Positions 42,217 to 50,457 of a DNA stretch of 64,000 nucleotides are shown piece by piece. The stretch is taken from the NCBI GenBank assembly GCA_044225555.1, contig JBGAIM010000002.1:124001-188000 (forward strand), written 5' to 3'. A model generated the notes under the pieces. It was given only the letters and a program-made list of their open reading frames with translations, searched no databases and had not been told where the DNA came from. Made by a program: the position numbers and the translations under genes. Each line of letters opens with the position of its first letter. Position 1 is the first letter of the stretch. Source of the DNA: JADLHS01 sp044225555. GTDB lineage: Bacteria; Verrucomicrobiota; Verrucomicrobiia; Limisphaerales; JADLHS01.

Positions 42217-42690
42217 TTAAGCTGCCTGCCTTTCTGTTTGTTGATATTGGCCAGCGGAAGCTTTCCGCCGCGCCGCGCCGCGATTGCGCACGGTAAAAAC
42301 CAGATTCCACACGCGGCGCTCCGGCACCTCGCTGATGCCCGCGCCTTTGTTCTGTTGCCGGCAAATCGCCTCGGCGTAACTCCAGGGCAATCCGCACTCG
42401 GCCAGATTCCGGCGCAAGACCGCTTCCGCCTGACGCTTGGGCTCGGTCTCCGCGCGCAGGTGCGCGTTGAGGGCTTGGCCGTCTTCACCCAGGAGAAATA
42501 GGAAATGCGCCTCCACCCGTTTGTAATCGCCCTGGCTGCAACAACGCAGGCCGATCTTCCCGCACGCGCGCGCGACTTCGTCGTGCCGAAACTCCTCGGG
42601 CGTTCCCACCTCCCGCTCCGCCATTTCCCATGCCTTTCGCGCGAGCTGCGAGAGATACGATTTCTGGCGATGGGAAAGCGGCGCGCTCAT
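42217..42690 (-). CDS. Mu-like early protein, possibly GemA/DUF1018-like
   Basis: 157 residues, helical and charged: LSHRQKSYLSQLARKAWEMAE at the start, a middle with two Cys (IGLRCCSQGDYKRVEAHFL) and SYAEAICRQQNKGAG near the end. The overall plan resembles the regulatory GemA-type proteins of Mu-like phages, but similarity is weak and I would not insist. It overlaps the small gene upstream (ATGA at 42690-42687). Confidence 0.5.
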   Translation of the reverse strand: MSAPLSHRQKSYLSQLARKAWEMAEREVGTPEEFRHDEVARACGKIGLRCCSQGDYKRVEAHFLFLLGEDGQALNAHLRAETEPKRQAEAVLRRNLAECGLPWSYAEAICRQQNKGAGISEVPERRVWNLVFTVRNRGAARRKASAGQYQQTERQAA

Positions 42691-42866
42691 GAATTTTCCT
42701 TGTCGCTAAAGGCCACGACCGCCAACCAGAACGTCTGTGGTTTTACCTCCACCTTCTGGCCGTCGAGCCAGACTTCGATCAACGCGTCCTGGCTGGCGGC
42801 CCGGCGGAAAATAATCTTCTCGCCGGAAACGCAATCCAGTTCCACGCGGATGACGTCGTCAGGCAT
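42687..42866 (-). CDS. 59-residue phage early protein
   Basis: A short gene with the sequence start MPDDVIRVELDCVSGEKIIF and the end QTFWLAVVAFSDKENS. It overlaps the AP2-like gene upstream by 8 bases and the next gene downstream by 4 (ATGA), so it completes an unbroken chain of coupled genes. Beta-rich, no family recognised. The tight overlaps are the main support that it is real. Confidence 0.6.
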   Translation of the reverse strand: MPDDVIRVELDCVSGEKIIFRRAASQDALIEVWLDGQKVEVKPQTFWLAVVAFSDKENS

Positions 42867-43245
42867 GACGCGCCTCCTCTTCCCTTTGGGCGAGTCCCCG
42901 CGTGCGATACGCGATGGCCGCGCGGAGCGCCCGCTCCCGCTCCGCCAGCCCGCGAAAGTAAAACCGCCGCATTCCCTGGCGCGGATACCGGCGCAGCGTC
43001 ACCTGGAAACAATCGTAGGGACGCGAGTGAAACCACTTCGTTACCTCGGAAATGCCCGTGACGCCCGTGGTATTGCGCGGCGGGCGCTGCGAGATCCAGC
43101 CGTGCAATTTCAGGAAGCGATCCCGCGCGGCGATGGCCTTACCCAGATCGTTCGTGCAATAGACCAGCTTCACGCCGCTGCGCTTGATCCGCACGATCAC
43201 ACTGTTCCCGCCATTGGGATAAATGTTTTTGGGCAAGGTTCTCAT
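42859..43245 (-). CDS. AP2-like DNA-binding phage protein
   Basis: 128 residues. The core NTTGVTGISEVTKWFHSRPYDCFQVTLRR and FYFRGLAERERALRAAIAYR follows the pattern of prokaryotic AP2 domains, which occur in homing endonucleases and phage regulators. The N-terminal 50 residues (KNIYPNGGNSVIVRIKRSGVKLVYC) form a second small beta unit of the same kind. No nuclease motif is present, so a DNA-binding accessory role is more likely. Confidence 0.6.
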   Translation of the reverse strand: MRTLPKNIYPNGGNSVIVRIKRSGVKLVYCTNDLGKAIAARDRFLKLHGWISQRPPRNTTGVTGISEVTKWFHSRPYDCFQVTLRRYPRQGMRRFYFRGLAERERALRAAIAYRTRGLAQREEEARHA

Positions 43246-43268
43246 ATTGGCCCGCGGTGGCTCACCGC

Positions 43269-44279
43269 CTATGCCTCCTGCTGTTTCACAATGCGTGTCC
43301 GCATCGCCTTCACCGCCGAGCTGGCGGCCGACACATCCTTGAGCGCGACCACCCCACGCTTAGTGGCGTCCACCAGCTTCCGCGTCACCTGCGAAACAAA
43401 CCGCCAGTTGCCGTAGTGCGGGGCATCACCCGCCAGCGTCTTGGCCGCCGTGTTCTTCGTCTCGCTGTCGCTGAACTTCACGCCGCGCCGTTCCAACATC
43501 TGCAAAATCTCATTGGCCGGCGGCGTGGGCAGTTCCACCTTCTCAAAGAGCCGATTGCCCGTGAGCTGGCTCGTCTCCTCGTAACTGGAGGAGAGCATCC
43601 GCGTCATCAGCGTGGGATGACAAAACAGTGCGAAGACCGTCGGCGTCTGGTTGATGAGCGTCTTCACCATGTTCAATCCGCGCACGCCCATGTGATGCGC
43701 CTCGTTGATGGCCACGATCACCTTGCGTTTGCGCAGCTCGGCCTTGATCTCCTCCATGCGCTCCATCGGATAGCGCGGCATCTTGCCCCGGCTCAACCCC
43801 ACCGCGCAGTAGAGCGCCGCCGTGGGCGCGTTCAGTGAATCGCGCCACAACTCATCCGCCTCCGTCACGAGCACCGTGTTCGGCCACTTGGATTGAATAT
43901 GTTTCAGCGACTCATCTTTGCCCGTGGCCGTGAACCCTTCCACCATGACGAGGCGTGCGACCGTTTCCTCCGTCATCGCCTTCACGACCGCGGCCTCCAC
44001 GTCCAGGATGTTGGAGAAATCCTTGTAGATGGCCTCCACCGGCCGGTCCTTCGCGCGCAAGGCGGAGAGGTATTCCGCCGCCGCCTGGTAATTGCGGAGC
44101 TGCGTCTCGACGTTCAGCTCCTCCAGATCATCTGTCTCATCGAGGATGCGCTTGTAGGTTTTGGAACTGCCGACGTGTGCGATCTCTTTGCAGAGCTTCG
44201 TGTCGGACCAGTCGCGTTCAAGCTGGTAATTGCGGACCTCGCGGGCCAGCGCCCGCAGTTGTGTGATGGTGTCTGTCAT
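43269..44279 (-). CDS. MuB-like transposition AAA ATPase
   Basis: 336 residues. An N-terminal helix-turn-helix-like region (WSDTKLCKEIAHVGSSKTYKRIL) precedes an AAA+ core with Walker A-like VEGFTATGKDES and Walker B-like VIVAINEAHHMG. MuB proteins bind target DNA non-specifically, stimulate the MuA transposase and give target immunity. The Walker A is of the GxTxTGKxx type common in Mu/Tn7-like transposition ATPases. ATG 44279 lies 19 bases after the transposase stop. Confidence 0.85.
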   Translation of the reverse strand: MTDTITQLRALAREVRNYQLERDWSDTKLCKEIAHVGSSKTYKRILDETDDLEELNVETQLRNYQAAAEYLSALRAKDRPVEAIYKDFSNILDVEAAVVKAMTEETVARLVMVEGFTATGKDESLKHIQSKWPNTVLVTEADELWRDSLNAPTAALYCAVGLSRGKMPRYPMERMEEIKAELRKRKVIVAINEAHHMGVRGLNMVKTLINQTPTVFALFCHPTLMTRMLSSSYEETSQLTGNRLFEKVELPTPPANEILQMLERRGVKFSDSETKNTAAKTLAGDAPHYGNWRFVSQVTRKLVDATKRGVVALKDVSAASSAVKAMRTRIVKQQEA

Positions 44280-44298
44280 ATCGCCCCGAGTTATTTGG

Positions 44299-46428
44299 TT
44301 ATCCGAATAGGTGTGCGTTCTGCCGTTCGAGTTCTTCGATCTCGCGGAGTCGGGCAGTGCGATCCACGGGTAAAATTTCTGTGGCTGCGTTTGTGACAAC
44401 GCGGCTTGCCTCCGCCGGTTCAGCCGTGCTCTCACGCGCACCGCCACGTTCCAACGTCGTCACCATCGCCACGCCGTCGCGTTCCTCGCTGTGCGAGTAG
44501 CCGGCGGACTTGCCATCCACGGCGCGCACTTCCCGGCGCATGGCCGCGGCGGCGCGTTGACGGAGCAACCGACCTTCGTTCGCGTTGTCATCGCCCCAGC
44601 CGAGCACGAGCCGCGCGTAACCAGCCACCTCATTGATTTGTTTGGCCAGCCCCAGCACCGTGCCGGCTTTGCGATTCTGGAAATCCTCCGCGAGCACCAG
44701 CATCCCCGAGCAGTTCCCGGCCATCGGGTTGAAATGACAACGCACGCGCGCGCCGTGGTACTGCGGCAGCCAGTCCGCCGCGAAATCAAACGGCACGCTC
44801 AAATCCTCGAAGAGCGGCACACGGCCGCCCACGAGCATCCCCTTCACCGTCCATTCACGAACGTAGGGGCTGAACAGCCATTCCGTCTCCGCGTCCAGTG
44901 GTCGCGCCACAAACACATTCGCGGCGGCAGCCGCATTCGCCCCTGGCAGCTTGCCAGCCCAGCGCTCCGCGGGAATCCACCGCCCGATGTCACTGTTCAC
45001 CGGCGTCGATTGTTTCTCGGTGATCACCTCGCCGAACGCCGCCAGCGCGGTGTTCAACATCGGAAAGTGCCGACGCGGATCGCGTTGTCCTCTTTGACAC
45101 GCGGTTAAAAGGAGGCTGGCCTCCTCGGTCTCTCCACGAAACCGCCCCACATCCGCGTCGGGAAAATGAATCGAGAGTTTGGTCCACAGCGTATTGAACA
45201 GCCCTTCGATGTACGGCTTCTGGTGCGGACTCCACACCGTGTGCAGATCACTGCCGATCCCGGCGATGGCGTGCTTCACCAGGTTGGACTTCCAAACACC
45301 CTGCTCGAAGCGCCATTGCCCTGGGATGCCGTGTTGCAGGCAATGCGCCCGCATGAGTGCCAGCGCGTCCTCGGCGCGATAGCTCGAACGCGGCCGCATC
45401 ACATACGTCCACGCCGTCACGAACCGGCTCGCCGCGTCCACGCAAACGAGCCACTGAAAGCGCCCGACCTTCACGCCGAATTTCTCCGAGCATGGATCGC
45501 CGCCCAACGTCCACGGCACGCACACAGGAAAGTTGATTGTCGCGTCGTCGGCTTCGATCACTTCGCCGGCCAACGGCGGCCGGCGTTCGCCCGTGGTCTT
45601 GTCCGTGATGAAGAACAGCGAGCCCGGCGCGGAGAGATAATCCAGCGCGGCATTCGTGGCGTGGCGCTTCTGGCGGACGGTCACGGGATTGACCGTGATC
45701 TGGCGCGCGATGCGTTCCGGTACCAGCGGCTGGCCGGCGGCCTGGCGCGCGAGGATCGCTTCCCGCAATTCCACCGGGCAGGTCGGCAGCTCGCCACCGA
45801 TTGCACGGAGAAACTTTTGCTGAATCGCGCGGCTCCAACCAATGGGCAGGTTCGGCAAGGAGATCGTGCGGCGGACCGCCTCGGGCACGCTGCCGGAATT
45901 GTTCGTGCGATTCGTGTTGAGATAAAACCACCGCGCCGCCGGGATGAACCACCCGAGGGATTCGATCTGCTCGGTGAGCTCGCCGACATTCACGCTGGTT
46001 GCTGGCCGGCATGGTAAGAGTGCGACCGCACCCCCGCCGAGGTAGCGCGCGAGCATCGAGTTCGGTCCGCTGAACAGGCTCGGCGATTTGCCCAGGCGCT
46101 TCGCCGCGCCGACCAGGGAGAAATGCTCCACCTCGGTAAGCCGGATGAACTCGTCGCACAACAAGGCGCGCGCGCGCGCCTCGCGCCAGTCATCATCCGT
46201 CGCGCCGCCCGGCGCATTCGCCGCCCGCAAGGGCCGCGGCGCCATGGGTGAAGCGGATCGCCCGACCGCTTCTGTTCCACATGGCACCGCACCCTCGGAA
46301 AATTCCAACGGCGCCGACTCGCTGGCTGCGTCTCTCCCCGCAGCCAATCCGCGAGCATTTGCGTTGGGCACAATTAATCCCGTCGCTTCCGTCGCCGTTG
46401 GAGAAAAGTTTGTTTCGATTCGGTTCAT
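44299..46428 (-). CDS. MuA-like DDE transposase
   Basis: 709 residues. The N-terminal region (from about 80) carries helix-turn-helix-type DNA-binding segments; the RNase H-like core runs from about residue 285 to 420 (GEVIEADDATINFPVC, WLVCVDAASRFVTAWTY, IPGQWRFEQGVWKSN, SPHQKPYIEGLFNTLW), and a C-terminal Mu-type beta-barrel follows (PLFEDLSVPFDF, then VRCHFNP, LVLAEDF). First Asp 294/295 and final Glu408 fit the DDE triad; the expected second Asp appears as Glu375. The start overlaps the wHTH gene stop (ATGA 46428-46425). Confidence 0.85.
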   Translation of the reverse strand: MNRIETNFSPTATEATGLIVPNANARGLAAGRDAASESAPLEFSEGAVPCGTEAVGRSASPMAPRPLRAANAPGGATDDDWREARARALLCDEFIRLTEVEHFSLVGAAKRLGKSPSLFSGPNSMLARYLGGGAVALLPCRPATSVNVGELTEQIESLGWFIPAARWFYLNTNRTNNSGSVPEAVRRTISLPNLPIGWSRAIQQKFLRAIGGELPTCPVELREAILARQAAGQPLVPERIARQITVNPVTVRQKRHATNAALDYLSAPGSLFFITDKTTGERRPPLAGEVIEADDATINFPVCVPWTLGGDPCSEKFGVKVGRFQWLVCVDAASRFVTAWTYVMRPRSSYRAEDALALMRAHCLQHGIPGQWRFEQGVWKSNLVKHAIAGIGSDLHTVWSPHQKPYIEGLFNTLWTKLSIHFPDADVGRFRGETEEASLLLTACQRGQRDPRRHFPMLNTALAAFGEVITEKQSTPVNSDIGRWIPAERWAGKLPGANAAAAANVFVARPLDAETEWLFSPYVREWTVKGMLVGGRVPLFEDLSVPFDFAADWLPQYHGARVRCHFNPMAGNCSGMLVLAEDFQNRKAGTVLGLAKQINEVAGYARLVLGWGDDNANEGRLLRQRAAAAMRREVRAVDGKSAGYSHSEERDGVAMVTTLERGGARESTAEPAEASRVVTNAATEILPVDRTARLREIEELERQNAHLFG

Positions 46429-46784
46429 GTCGTCAGCGCCCCGATTGAGCCCCTCTGGCCGTCCGCCAGGACCATCTGCAATTGGCCGTCGGCCGGAAAA
46501 TTCTCTGCGTGCCAGCGCTGCCACGTCGCGCGTTCGGTAATCGCGTAAATCGTCGCGCGCTTGCCGTTCTCCATCCGTTCACCGGCTTCGCACAGGAGTC
46601 CCACGACGTGCAGGTCATGTGCGCGCGGACGCACCGAGAGCAGGCCGATGCCGGACTTCTCCGCAAGCTGCGCCGTGCTGCACGGACCGTGCGCCTCGAA
46701 CGCGCGATACACATCGAGCATCCGCTCCGTCAACGAGGTGCGGAGCTGCTCGAAATTCGTGTTGCGCAGTTCGGTGGGAGTCAT
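46425..46784 (-). CDS. Winged-helix phage early protein
   Basis: 119 residues with a MarR/Rrf2-like winged helix: ERMLDVYRAFEAHGPCSTAQLAEKSGI then SVRPRAHDLHVVGLLCEAGE and a beta wing (KRATIYAI). It is immediately upstream of and overlaps the transposase gene, and is likely to bind phage DNA or control transposition genes. Start ATG 46784 lies 14 bases after the ParB-like gene. Confidence 0.65.
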   Translation of the reverse strand: MTPTELRNTNFEQLRTSLTERMLDVYRAFEAHGPCSTAQLAEKSGIGLLSVRPRAHDLHVVGLLCEAGERMENGKRATIYAITERATWQRWHAENFPADGQLQMVLADGQRGSIGALTT

Positions 46785-46798
46785 GGGGGATTTGCGAT

Positions 46799-47557
46799 TT
46801 ACGATTCCACAAAGCCCGCGCGTTCCTTGCGCTGGGTATCGGAAAGCTTTAGTTCCGTGCGGCATTTCTCGGCCAGAGCCTCGATCATCCAGCGCGGCCA
46901 TTGCTCCAGTGAGCGGTCGAACGCCGCCACGATCTGGGCCTTCTGGTTCACGGTCAGCTTCTGGTTCAGAAACGTGGTGAGATGCTTCAGCTTCGTCTTG
47001 GCGAACTCATCGAACGCCTTGCGATCGCCGCCCTGGCCGCCCTTCTTTTTGCCACCGGCAGCCAGCGTGATGCGCTTGCCATCGCTCTCGCCATCGAACA
47101 CCGCGCGCGCGGCCTCGCCCAGCGTGTGGTCCGCCATGAAGTCCAGCACGCCCTGGCGGTATTCCAAGGCCGCCTCAGGCAATTTGGCTTCCGGCAACGT
47201 GAGCGCCTGACTGAGGGCCATCGCCCCGCCACCCTCGATCTCGATCACCGACGAAAACGGTTTGTGCAGCGCAATGCCGAGTTGCGCCCGGCTCACCCGC
47301 TCAGCGGCATCCATCCAGCGATAGGCCGTGCGGGCGGCGATGCCCTGCTTCTCGATCCACGCGCCGAAAGCTTCGCCTTCGCTGTGTTGATTGCGTCCAT
47401 TGGGGGAGGGTTTGCCATCGTGGCAAAGGCTCGCCCGATGTTCGATCAATAGCTGGCCGGCGATCAGCGCTTTGAGCGCGTAGTCCTGGCCCTGTTGCGC
47501 GGCCTCGCGGCACGCGGCGATGACCTGTTGTTCCTTGGGGGCGATCAATTGGTTCAT
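46799..47557 (-). CDS. Helical phage early protein, DUF3102/ParB-like plan
   Basis: 252 residues, helical. FGAWIEKQGIAARTAYRWMDAAERV is a helix-turn-helix-like segment seen in DUF3102 and ParB-type proteins encoded by phages and conjugative elements. The middle contains GGKKKGGQGGDRKAFDEF, a basic linker. ATG 47557 overlaps the preceding gene's stop (ATGA). Exact function unknown. Confidence 0.55.
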   Translation of the reverse strand: MNQLIAPKEQQVIAACREAAQQGQDYALKALIAGQLLIEHRASLCHDGKPSPNGRNQHSEGEAFGAWIEKQGIAARTAYRWMDAAERVSRAQLGIALHKPFSSVIEIEGGGAMALSQALTLPEAKLPEAALEYRQGVLDFMADHTLGEAARAVFDGESDGKRITLAAGGKKKGGQGGDRKAFDEFAKTKLKHLTTFLNQKLTVNQKAQIVAAFDRSLEQWPRWMIEALAEKCRTELKLSDTQRKERAGFVES

Positions 47558-47808
47558 ACGTTTGCTGGGTTGAAATTGCCCACCGCAGACGGCGACGCTG
47601 CGGCGGGGAGGGTTGAATTGACCGAAGCTCCATTGCTGTCGCCGGGTAGTTCGATCTTGGTTTGCAGGGGCACTGGCGAAGGTCCTGGCGGACGGCCACC
47701 GAGGCTGCCCGAAATTATTTTTCCCGTGAGCGGCGACCGCCCATGCAATCGCCAGAAGCCGGCGGCGCAGCGCTTGGCCGAGGCAAAAGATTTTTCCGCG
47801 CGCGTCAT
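47554..47808 (-). CDS. Small phage protein, unknown
   Basis: 84 residues from ATG 47808 (MTRAEKSFASAKRCAAGFWRLHGRSPLTGK), ending in a low-complexity Pro/Ala/Asn tail. Both ends overlap neighbouring genes through ATGA junctions. No family recognised. Confidence 0.5.
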   Translation of the reverse strand: MTRAEKSFASAKRCAAGFWRLHGRSPLTGKIISGSLGGRPPGPSPVPLQTKIELPGDSNGASVNSTLPAAASPSAVGNFNPANV

Positions 47809-48044
47809 CGGGCCCACTCCTTCCACGGCTTGAGTTCGCGGCGGCGGCCATCCGCATCCACTGCGAGCGCGATCACCGCCATGCTCTTACCCACGATCTG
47901 GCCGTGCATCTCGCAGTACAACAGCCGCCCATGCTTGCGCCCGCGCCACGCGGCCGCGTCGCCGCATTCGCGCAGTTTTCCATCTTCACCCCGCACGAGG
48001 TATTCACACGTGCCCGCCGGCGCGCGTTTAATCGGATCGCTCAC
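47805..48044 (-). CDS. Small Cys/His-containing phage protein
   Basis: 79 residues from GTG 48044, a start that overlaps the previous stop (GTGA). Contains a likely zinc site: CEYLVRGEDGKLRECG and YCEMHG. Possibly a zinc-finger regulator of the early region; unassigned. Confidence 0.5.
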   Translation of the reverse strand: MSDPIKRAPAGTCEYLVRGEDGKLRECGDAAAWRGRKHGRLLYCEMHGQIVGKSMAVIALAVDADGRRRELKPWKEWAR

Positions 48045-48211
48045 AGCCCCCTCACTTTCTGCGCGGTCTCGCGCCACGCATTGATCCGAATGGTCGCATT
48101 CCTCTCGGCGATGGCGTCGCCCTGGCGACGCGCCGCCTGACGCGATTCAAGCCACCGCTTCAAATTCCAGATCGCGCCGGTGAGCAGGGAGAATTTCCTG
48201 GCTGACGTCAT
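48041..48211 (-). CDS. 56-residue basic phage protein
   Basis: MTSARKFSLLTGAIWNLKRW followed by an Arg/Glu-rich helix (ESRQAARRQGDAIAERNATIRI). ATG 48211 overlaps the preceding membrane-protein stop (ATGA). No family recognised; support comes from the coupled gene chain. Confidence 0.5.
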   Translation of the reverse strand: MTSARKFSLLTGAIWNLKRWLESRQAARRQGDAIAERNATIRINAWRETAQKVRGL

Positions 48212-48474
48212 AGCCCTTGTTCCTTTCTGGCCTTGGCTTCGAGGAAGAGGGTGATGGCGCGAACGATCCGCACGCCGTAAAAGACGGCCACCACGATGCA
48301 GAGCGAAATGAACGCGCGCTTGAAGTTGCCGCTGTGGGCGATGATCCAGATCACGCCCTCGGTGCAGGACCCAAAGACCCAGCGCAACAGATGCGTCGCG
48401 GACCACAGCGCCGTTGCGCCGACCATCATCGCCAGCGAAGTGAAGAACCAGACCTTGAACGAAAAATACTTCAT
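48208..48474 (-). CDS. Small phage membrane protein
   Basis: 88 residues with two membrane segments (FFTSLAMMVGATALWSATHLL and AFISLCIVVAVFYGVRIVRAI) and a basic cytoplasmic tail. ATG 48474 overlaps the Cro-like gene stop. Could be a holin-like or superinfection-exclusion protein; unproven. Confidence 0.5.
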   Translation of the reverse strand: MKYFSFKVWFFTSLAMMVGATALWSATHLLRWVFGSCTEGVIWIIAHSGNFKRAFISLCIVVAVFYGVRIVRAITLFLEAKARKEQGL

Positions 48475-48659
48475 AGACTGAGGACCTCCTGGATCGCCGC
48501 CTTCACCGCCGGCGTTTCGCGTTTGCCATTGATGACCTTGCTGATCGAGCAGCGGTGGATTTTGGGAAGCCGCGCCACCAGGTCGTTGACCTGCCAGCCG
48601 AGTTCGGCCAGCCGGACTTTCACCGCCCGGGAAAAATCTGGTTTTTGAACGCGCTTCAT
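48471..48659 (-). CDS. Cro/Ner-like helix-turn-helix regulator
   Basis: 62 residues with a single helix-turn-helix: ELGWQVNDLVARLPKIHRCSISKVINGKRETPA. It is the first gene of the leftward early transcript and is divergent from the repressor, the arrangement of c and ner in Mu. It probably represses or tunes the switch promoters through the palindrome at 48668-48681. Confidence 0.75.
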   Translation of the reverse strand: MKRVQKPDFSRAVKVRLAELGWQVNDLVARLPKIHRCSISKVINGKRETPAVKAAIQEVLSL

Positions 48660-48667
48660 ATACTGTT

Positions 48668-48681
48668 GTCACAGATGTGAC
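48668..48681. promoter_or_regulatory. Operator-like palindrome between Cro-like and repressor genes
   Basis: GTCACAGATGTGAC, 6-base arms separated by two bases, in the 47-base gap between the divergent starts at 48659 and 48707. An overlapping GTGAC repeat (TGTGACGTGAC) follows. It is the best candidate operator of the phage switch. Confidence 0.6.
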
Positions 48682-48706
48682 GTGACTAGTAAACACTCAG
48701 TCAATT

Positions 48707-49312
48707 GTGCAGTCAACAGAAAAGTTTACCAACCTTGACACAGTCAAGGATCGCTTGGGCTACGTGTTGAAGCTGGCGGCGTGGACGCCCGCTGAGGCCG
48801 CCCGCAAAATCCCGGCGAGCGCGAGCTATATTTCCCTGATTCTCAGTGGAAAACGGGAGAATTTGGGCGCCGGGTTTCTGCGCAAGCTCAGCGAACTGGG
48901 CGTCCGGCCCGATTGGCTCCAGCGTGGCGAAGGCGAGCCGCCGAAAGTTATCCAGTCAATTGACAAGCCCCGGGAGTCAACATCCCCGCATCAGTACCAC
49001 CTGGAGACGGCCACCGACGAGGACCTCCTGCGGTTGATTGCTTCCGCCAGTGACCAGCTCAAGCTCGCGGACCGGGAGCGGACCGAAGCCCTGCTCGAAT
49101 CCATCAGCGCCCTGAAGGACGAACAATATCGTCGGCGGGTTAATTCACCGCCCAAAGATGCGGTCGCCTCGCCGGAGCAATTAGCCGGACTCGGCGCGGC
49201 CGGCGTGGCGAAGCAGCTCGCTCAAGAATTGCCGCTGAAATCAAAAGCTGGCGCGACCAGCGCGCATAAACCTTCGCGAGGCGGCGCCGCTCCTCCGGGG
49301 AAGAAGTCATGA
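48707..49312 (+). CDS. Phage repressor with helix-turn-helix
   Basis: 201 residues from GTG 48707. An XRE-type helix-turn-helix covers about residues 10-60 (LKLAAWTPAEAARKIPASASYISLILSGKRENLG), followed by FLRKLSELGVRPDWLQRGEGEPP, typical of phage repressors. The C-terminal half is helical then low-complexity (Ala/Pro/Lys) with no LexA-type peptidase motif, so induction by self-cleavage is unlikely. Its divergence from the Cro-like gene identifies the immunity region of the Mu-like element. Confidence 0.75.
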   Translation: MQSTEKFTNLDTVKDRLGYVLKLAAWTPAEAARKIPASASYISLILSGKRENLGAGFLRKLSELGVRPDWLQRGEGEPPKVIQSIDKPRESTSPHQYHLETATDEDLLRLIASASDQLKLADRERTEALLESISALKDEQYRRRVNSPPKDAVASPEQLAGLGAAGVAKQLAQELPLKSKAGATSAHKPSRGGAAPPGKKS

Positions 49313-49460
49313 CCTGGACTTCCAGTGCTGGTTCGAGGATCACCAGTGGCCGCTTTGGCCTGGTGTTTGAACTGGTAGGATTCATCCGCGCATTCTCAAT
49401 TTCTGGTGGGTCAATTTCCGTCCCACCCCCGTCCGTAATAACCCAGAAGTTGTTCACAAG

Positions 49461-49886
49461 ATGAAGACAACGCTCCTGCTCCTGGCGCTCCTCCTCACCA
49501 CCAGCGCCTTCGCGCAATCATCGGCGACGAAGAAGCCGAAGAAGGCCACCGAGGACAATCTCCCCGTGATGACCGAGGCCCAGGCGCGGGCGGCGGCCAG
49601 CACTAATCTCGCCGCTCGGTGCGCCCTGGATTTCCGCTGGCGTGACCTCACCAACAAGATTGGGCTGCAACAGAAGCAGGTGGACAAGGCCGCAGCCGAT
49701 CTCAAGGCCGCGCAGGAACGCGCAAACCTCGCGGTTCAAGCCCGACAAACCAAAAATCGCAATCCGGATTACGTCCAAAATGCGCGCGCAGCACAAAAAA
49801 ATCAGGAGGCGGCCCTGGCGACGCTGAAATTGCAATTGCACGACATCGAAGAGGCGAACCGCAAATTGATGCTCCCGTCGCGTTGA
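49461..49886 (+). CDS. Secreted coiled-coil protein
   Basis: 141 residues with a signal peptide (about 1-18, ending AFAQ), a Lys-rich stretch and a long coiled coil (LQQKQVDKAAADLKAAQERANLAVQ ... AALATLKLQLHDIEEANRKL). No family is recognised. It lies between the phage repressor and the attC array. Confidence 0.65.
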   Translation: MKTTLLLLALLLTTSAFAQSSATKKPKKATEDNLPVMTEAQARAAASTNLAARCALDFRWRDLTNKIGLQQKQVDKAAADLKAAQERANLAVQARQTKNRNPDYVQNARAAQKNQEAALATLKLQLHDIEEANRKLMLPSR

Positions 49887-50437
49887 CCCGGCGGCGCCGG
49901 GGGCAGGTACGAACGCAGCCTTTGCTGGGGTTGCTCGTAGTTCAGAGGGCCTATGAGTCTTTCAGTCATTTTCTGAAGGAGTGGACATGAGGAATTGTCG
50001 AAAGTCAGCCAACCAGTCACTGCAGCGAACGCAGCGGAGCGTGTCTGGTGGTTCGCTTCGATCGCTGGTGGTTTCACATTTACTCAGCGCGTCGCTGAGT
50101 TCGGTTCGTTGAACTAAACCGCTTCGCGGGGAGAGGGCGAAGCCCTTGGTGATTTGCTTGGTTTCCGTTGAATCCGCGTGCAAATTGCAGCAGTGGCGGC
50201 GACGGTTTATGATGTGCAGCTTGGTCCCGCCCATTGCGGTATTGGGTTGGTGGCAGGTCCAGGACAGTGGTTTTGCACCCGTAGCACGCCCCGCATCTGA
50301 TCCAGCAGTTTTGGAGTTTGACCGTTTGGAAAAGGAGTCATAGAGTCCATCCATGAACACACTGGTTCATTTGGATCAATTCCTTGTTACCCCTCCATTA
50401 TCCGATAACAAGGAAATTCTTCCTGACTAATAATATT
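49887..50437. other. Gene-poor stretch with a degenerate attC and a hairpin
   Basis: Contains the degenerate attC-like site at 50007-50114, a 65-codon frame from GTG 50146 to 50343 without recognised motifs (possibly a decayed cassette gene), and an 8-base inverted repeat CCTTGTTA / TAACAAGG at about 50385-50413. The rest looks empty. Confidence 0.5.
50007..50114 (+). repeat. Degenerate attC-like recombination site
   Basis: Ends AGCCAAC and GTTGAAC, with inner arms CTGCAGCGAACGC and GCGTCGCTGAG that pair with the extra bases typical of attC stems. The left outer arm departs from the RYYYAAC consensus, so it is probably worn down. Length 108 bases. Confidence 0.45.
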
Positions 50438-50444
50438 GTTAGGC
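50438..50444 (+). promoter_or_regulatory. GTTAGGC core: left boundary of first intact cassette
   Basis: GTTAGGC matches the GTTRRRY crossover core and stands 14 bases before the first cassette gene. No matching left arm was found within 150 bases upstream, so it may be the remains of an attI or of an eroded attC. Confidence 0.55.
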
Positions 50445-50457
50445 CGCTTCACACACC

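Noticed and set aside
50146..50343. 65-codon frame as an additional cassette gene
   Set aside because: It lies between a degenerate attC and the GTTAGGC core, but has no ribosome binding site or recognisable sequence, and no attC follows it. Left as part of the gap description.
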